DNA of 7,843 nt from Anaerolineales bacterium. GTDB lineage: Bacteria > Chloroflexota > Anaerolineae > Anaerolineales > UBA4823. Position numbers and translations under genes: made by a program. The notes beneath the pieces were generated by a model. It did no database searches and had not been told where the DNA came from. It saw nothing but the letters and a program-made list of their open reading frames with translations. Positions 4,948 to 7,843 of the stretch are shown piece after piece; position 1 is the stretch's first letter; each line of letters opens with the position of its first letter. Location: NCBI GenBank assembly GCA_022865865.1, contig JALHTN010000055.1, positions 1 to 7,843 of the forward strand, read 5' to 3'.

Positions 4948-5729
4948 TGTCTGTCGAATATAAAATACCCGAATCCACAATTTACCAGGTTGCGACACCA
5001 GTCTATCATGGCCCTCTGGACTTGTTGCTGCAGCTGATTGAACGTGCTGAATTAGATATCACCAAGTTATCTCTGGCTCAGGTAACTGATCAATATTTGA
5101 ATTACCTCAGGAACCTTGAAGAATTTTCGGCTGAAGAGGTTTCCGCTTTCTTAGTGATCGCCGCGAAATTAATCCAGATAAAATCCGAAATGCTGCTTCC
5201 GCGACCGCCCTCACATGATTCAGGAGAAGAGGATCCCGGTGAAGCTTTAGCGCGCCAGCTGCTCCAATACCGCCAATTTAAGCGAGCAGCGAATTCGCTT
5301 GACCAGATCCAAAGGCAAAACTACCGTACCTACGTCAGTTTTACCCCTGTTCCAGAGATTGAAGGTAAATTCCAATTAACAGGACTTGATGTTTTCGATT
5401 TGAGAGCCACCTATCTGGATGTCTTTTCCCGCAAACCAGAAGACCCAGGTTCATTAGATGATGCCATCACACCCCCCAAAGTGAGCATTCGCCAGAAGAT
5501 TCGCCTGGTAACTGATTATTTACGCCAGTTTGGGCAAACAAATTTTCGGGCATTATTAGGTCGTCGCTTTTCCAGAGAAGATGTTGGGATCACCTTCCTG
5601 GCTGTTCTGGAATTGGTCAAACTTGATTTTATTGAAACTTCACAGGTGAGTTTGTTTTCAGAGATCGAGATTACGGCCATTAATGATTGGGAAGCAAAAG
5701 ATGATATTGAATTGGAATTTGGAGAGTAA
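4947..5729 (+). CDS. scpA: Segregation and condensation protein A (ScpA)
   Basis: ScpA is the kleisin that bridges the SMC ATPase heads and, with ScpB, forms the bacterial condensin complex that organises and segregates the chromosome. The 260-residue product has the N-terminal kleisin signature [18 protein letters not shown] (21-38). The helical segment [23 protein letters not shown] follows (63-85). A variable acidic linker (about 88-100) precedes the mid region, and the C-terminal winged-helix part [30 protein letters not shown] (213-242) contacts SMC. ATG 4947 is preferred because TATAAT sits 7 bases upstream and no Shine-Dalgarno site is present; an in-frame TTG at 4926 would add seven residues and lies upstream of the -10. 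The next gene begins 2 bases after the stop, so they are probably co-transcribed. scpB, often adjacent, is not here. Confidence 0.93.
   Translation: MSVEYKIPESTIYQVATPVYHGPLDLLLQLIERAELDITKLSLAQVTDQYLNYLRNLEEFSAEEVSAFLVIAAKLIQIKSEMLLPRPPSHDSGEEDPGEALARQLLQYRQFKRAANSLDQIQRQNYRTYVSFTPVPEIEGKFQLTGLDVFDLRATYLDVFSRKPEDPGSLDDAITPPKVSIRQKIRLVTDYLRQFGQTNFRALLGRRFSREDVGITFLAVLELVKLDFIETSQVSLFSEIEITAINDWEAKDDIELEFGE
5721..5724 (+). promoter_or_regulatory. Ribosome binding site for the TTG start at 5732
   Basis: GGAG inside the last codons of scpA lies 7 bases before the TTG at 5732. It supports the unusual TTG start and suggests translational coupling to scpA. No ATG or GTG fits the conserved N-terminus. 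Confidence 0.6.
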
Positions 5730-5731
5730 AG

Positions 5732-7774
5732 TTGCCAAATAAATTAGCGAATTCTTCTTCACCCTATTTACTCCAGCATGCAGATAATCCTGTTGAATGG
5801 TTCCCCTGGGGAGAGGAAGCATTGGAAAAATCACGCCTTGAAGATAAACCGATTTTCCTGAGTATTGGTTATTCGGCCTGTCACTGGTGCCATGTTATGG
5901 CACATGAATCGTTTGAAGATCCAGAAACCGCTGGAATTATGAATGAGCATTTTGTCAATATCAAGGTGGATCGTGAGGAGCGCCCTGATCTCGACAATAT
6001 TTATATGTCTGCGGTTGTTGCTATGACAGGGCAAGGCGGTTGGCCAATGAGCGTTTTTTTAACACCCGATCAGCAGCCGTTCTATGGTGGTACTTATTTT
6101 CCACCGGTCTCCTGCTATAATATGCCTGCTTTTCGGGAAATTTTGCTCACAGTAGCAAAAACCTGGCGAGAGGATAATGATCGAATTCTCGATTCAGGAA
6201 GCAAAATTACCGATTACATCAAGCAAAACCAAACCGTCCCTGAGCAAACTACTAGATTGGATCGAGATTACCTGGAGCAAGCTTTTGCCTCCCTATCAGG
6301 TAGCTATGATTGGCAGCATGGAGGCTGGGGTGCTGCGCCAAAGTTTCCTCAACCCATGGCGATCGAATTCCTTCTCCGCAGGGCTGCCAGGGGCGACAAA
6401 CCATCACTCGAAATTGCGCAGCATGCCCTGGACGCAATGGCTTTAGGCGGCATGTACGACCTCGTGGGGGGAGGTTTTTCACGCTACAGTACAGATAATG
6501 ATTGGTTGGTTCCCCATTTTGAAAAAATGCTCTACGACAACGCCCTGCTAGCGCGTGCGTATCTACATGCTTACTTAATCACTGGAAACCAGAAATATCG
6601 AGGTATTTGTGAAGAAACGTTAGATTTTGTTATGCGGGAGATGACGCATCCGGATGGTGGTTTTTACAGCAGCATAGATGCCGATTCCGAAGGAACTGAA
6701 GGAAAGTTCTATGTTTGGACTGAAGATGAAATTCGCACTGAAATAACTGATTCCAAAGAGGTGGATTTTATTCTCGCTGCTTACGGCTTTTCAGAAGGAG
6801 AAAATTTTGAAGGCAAAGTGATACTTCGCCGGGCACTGGATGATCTTCAGCTGGCAGTATTGTTCTCTCTTCCAGTAAAGGATGTGCCTACCCATCTTAA
6901 ACATCTGAATCAAAAGCTGCTCGAGGTCCGGGACCGGCGTATTAGACCCGGAACCGATGATAAAGTCTTGGTGGCATGGAATGGATGGATGTGTGTGGCA
7001 TTTTCGGAAGCTGGACGATATTTAGATTTGAGTAAGTATAAGGAAATGGCTACACGCAATTTAAGTTTCATACTTTCGAATCTAAGGAATAGCGCGCGAC
7101 TAAATCGATCGTGGCGCAATGGAGCTGCTGGTAACGACGCCTTTCTTGATGATTATGCCTCGCTGATACTAGCCTTGGTGACCCATTATCAAACAGATCC
7201 AGATCAGCGATGGTTTCAGACCGCATTAGACCTTAATGCCGCAATGATGGCGGATTTCTCGAATCAAGGAGGGTTGTTATTCGACACTCCGCAGCAGCAT
7301 GAGGCGTTGCTTATCAGACCCCGGGATATTCAAGATAATGCAACTCCTTCTGGGAATGCATTGGCAGCCCACGCCCTACTCCAATTAGCTGCCTATCAGG
7401 GTGACAGCGAGATGAGATCCAGGGCTGAATCAATTCTGGGTAGTATTCAATCATTTGCAGTGAAGCATCCTACTGTATTTAGTTATTGGCTATGCGCATT
7501 AGATTTCGCTCTTCACGACATCCACGAGGTTGCCATTTTAGCCAACAGCGGCGATTCACGTATTCAACCCCTCATTGATGTACTCTGGTCACGCTATCGC
7601 CCGGGCGTCATCGCTGCTGTTGCCCCACCGGCTCTTGGCGATGCTGTACCTGCGCTGCTATATCAGCGAACGCTGCTGAATGATGCTCCAACCGCCTTTG
7701 TCTGCCAGGGATTTGTTTGCCAGCAACCCGTGAATGATCCAGATGCATTTCTCCAGCAATTGGATCATTCGTAA
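5732..7774 (+). CDS. YyaL/SPATA20-type protein: DUF255 thioredoxin-like domain plus (alpha/alpha)6 barrel
   Basis: This is a full-length 680-residue member of the widespread family that includes B. subtilis YyaL and animal SPATA20. The N-terminal DUF255 domain (about 1-165) is thioredoxin-like. It starts [20 protein letters not shown] and carries the signature [13 protein letters not shown] with C50 and C53, followed by [14 protein letters not shown] and [13 protein letters not shown]. The rest resembles an (alpha/alpha)6 glycoside-epimerase-like barrel, with KFPQP (204-208), [28 protein letters not shown] (246-273), [22 protein letters not shown] (309-330), [12 protein letters not shown] (409-420) and NATPSGNAL (536-544). 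A conserved tail motif reads [13 protein letters not shown] (655-667). The biochemical role is not settled: a redox or sugar-related function is inferred from fold only. The start is a TTG, chosen because it gives the exact family N-terminus and has GGAG 7 bases upstream. It lies 2 bases after scpA and converges on the xth gene 11 bases away. Confidence 0.92.
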   Translation: MPNKLANSSSPYLLQHADNPVEWFPWGEEALEKSRLEDKPIFLSIGYSACHWCHVMAHESFEDPETAGIMNEHFVNIKVDREERPDLDNIYMSAVVAMTGQGGWPMSVFLTPDQQPFYGGTYFPPVSCYNMPAFREILLTVAKTWREDNDRILDSGSKITDYIKQNQTVPEQTTRLDRDYLEQAFASLSGSYDWQHGGWGAAPKFPQPMAIEFLLRRAARGDKPSLEIAQHALDAMALGGMYDLVGGGFSRYSTDNDWLVPHFEKMLYDNALLARAYLHAYLITGNQKYRGICEETLDFVMREMTHPDGGFYSSIDADSEGTEGKFYVWTEDEIRTEITDSKEVDFILAAYGFSEGENFEGKVILRRALDDLQLAVLFSLPVKDVPTHLKHLNQKLLEVRDRRIRPGTDDKVLVAWNGWMCVAFSEAGRYLDLSKYKEMATRNLSFILSNLRNSARLNRSWRNGAAGNDAFLDDYASLILALVTHYQTDPDQRWFQTALDLNAAMMADFSNQGGLLFDTPQQHEALLIRPRDIQDNATPSGNALAAHALLQLAAYQGDSEMRSRAESILGSIQSFAVKHPTVFSYWLCALDFALHDIHEVAILANSGDSRIQPLIDVLWSRYRPGVIAAVAPPALGDAVPALLYQRTLLNDAPTAFVCQGFVCQQPVNDPDAFLQQLDHS

Positions 7775-7785
7775 TCAATAAACTG

Positions 7786-7843
7786 CTAGATTTTCAATTC
7801 CAAACCAATTGGGCAGTGATCAGATCCCATTACCTGATCATAA
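7786..7843 (-). CDS. xth: Exodeoxyribonuclease III, C-terminal fragment (rest outside window)
   Basis: The last 18 codons and the stop of a leftward gene are visible, reading YDQVMGSDHCPIGLELKI. The GSDHCPIGLEL block is the conserved C-terminal motif of the Xth/ExoA apurinic-apyrimidinic endonuclease family, in which the motif His is the catalytic base. The enzyme cuts DNA at abasic sites in base-excision repair and has 3' exonuclease activity. The start lies beyond the right edge. The gap to the convergent YyaL-like gene is 11 bases and holds no obvious terminator. The call rests on a short but very characteristic block; another member of the endonuclease/exonuclease/phosphatase superfamily is possible. 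Confidence 0.8.
   Translation of the reverse strand, partial: YDQVMGSDHCPIGLELKI

Noticed and set aside
4876..4998. Upstream extension of the thioredoxin frame by 41 residues
   Set aside because: It would overlap the scpA start and run through the trx promoter. The family N-terminus and a GGGAG site both point to ATG 4875.
6177..6498. Open frames of 60-90 residues in other frames within the YyaL-like gene
   Set aside because: The low-complexity or unrecognisable products lie inside well-conserved barrel motifs of the real gene, so they are coincidental.
7757..7811. CAATTGG...CCAATTG inverted repeat spanning the convergent YyaL-like and xth ends
   Set aside because: The arms are AT-rich, separated by 41 bases and largely coding; not a credible terminator.
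7817..7840. Inverted repeat TGATCAG-N10-CTGATCA near the right edge as a terminator
   Set aside because: It lies inside xth coding sequence, has no adjacent T-tract in either direction, and TGATCA is itself a palindrome, so chance is likely.

Overview
The window looks like an ordinary, densely packed bacterial chromosome segment of moderate GC content. It most resembles a member of the Chloroflexota, perhaps an Anaerolineae-like lineage. That placement is an inference from the flavour of the SecF, prepilin peptidase, MurA and ScpA proteins and from the mix of leaderless and Shine-Dalgarno gene starts; it was not tested by any search. No mobile element, CRISPR array, tRNA, rRNA or phage gene was seen. 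No intergenic gap exceeds about 75 bases.

Layout from left to right. (1) The C-terminal half of secF enters from the left edge and is followed by a hairpin that may be its terminator. (2) A LytR-CpsA-Psr (LCP) family cell-envelope protein gene follows. It converges, with only 7 bases between the stops, on (3) a leftward prepilin peptidase gene. (4) A 79-base divergent region separates the prepilin peptidase from a rightward pair: a DUF62-type S-adenosylmethionine hydrolase gene and murA, the latter apparently translationally coupled. (5) murA converges on a leftward thioredoxin gene whose predicted intrinsic terminator lies inside the murA coding sequence. (6) The thioredoxin gene is divergent from a rightward pair, scpA (condensin kleisin) and a 680-residue YyaL/SPATA20-type thioredoxin-domain protein. 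(7) At the right edge the last 18 codons of a leftward exonuclease III gene are visible.

The genes are mostly housekeeping: protein export (SecF), pilus or pseudopilin processing (prepilin peptidase), cell-wall precursor synthesis and envelope polymer attachment (MurA, LCP), thiol redox (thioredoxin, possibly the YyaL-like protein), chromosome segregation (ScpA) and DNA repair (Xth). I did not find a convincing new multi-gene system.

The points most worth a second look are at the residue and regulatory scale. MurA has Asp in place of the usual active-site Cys, which predicts fosfomycin insensitivity. Three starts have a -10 hexamer exactly 7 bases before the ATG, which predicts leaderless mRNAs. 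The trx and scpA promoters are packed so tightly that they should exclude each other. The trx terminator is embedded in murA. Two short dyads are centred symmetrically on TATAAT elements.
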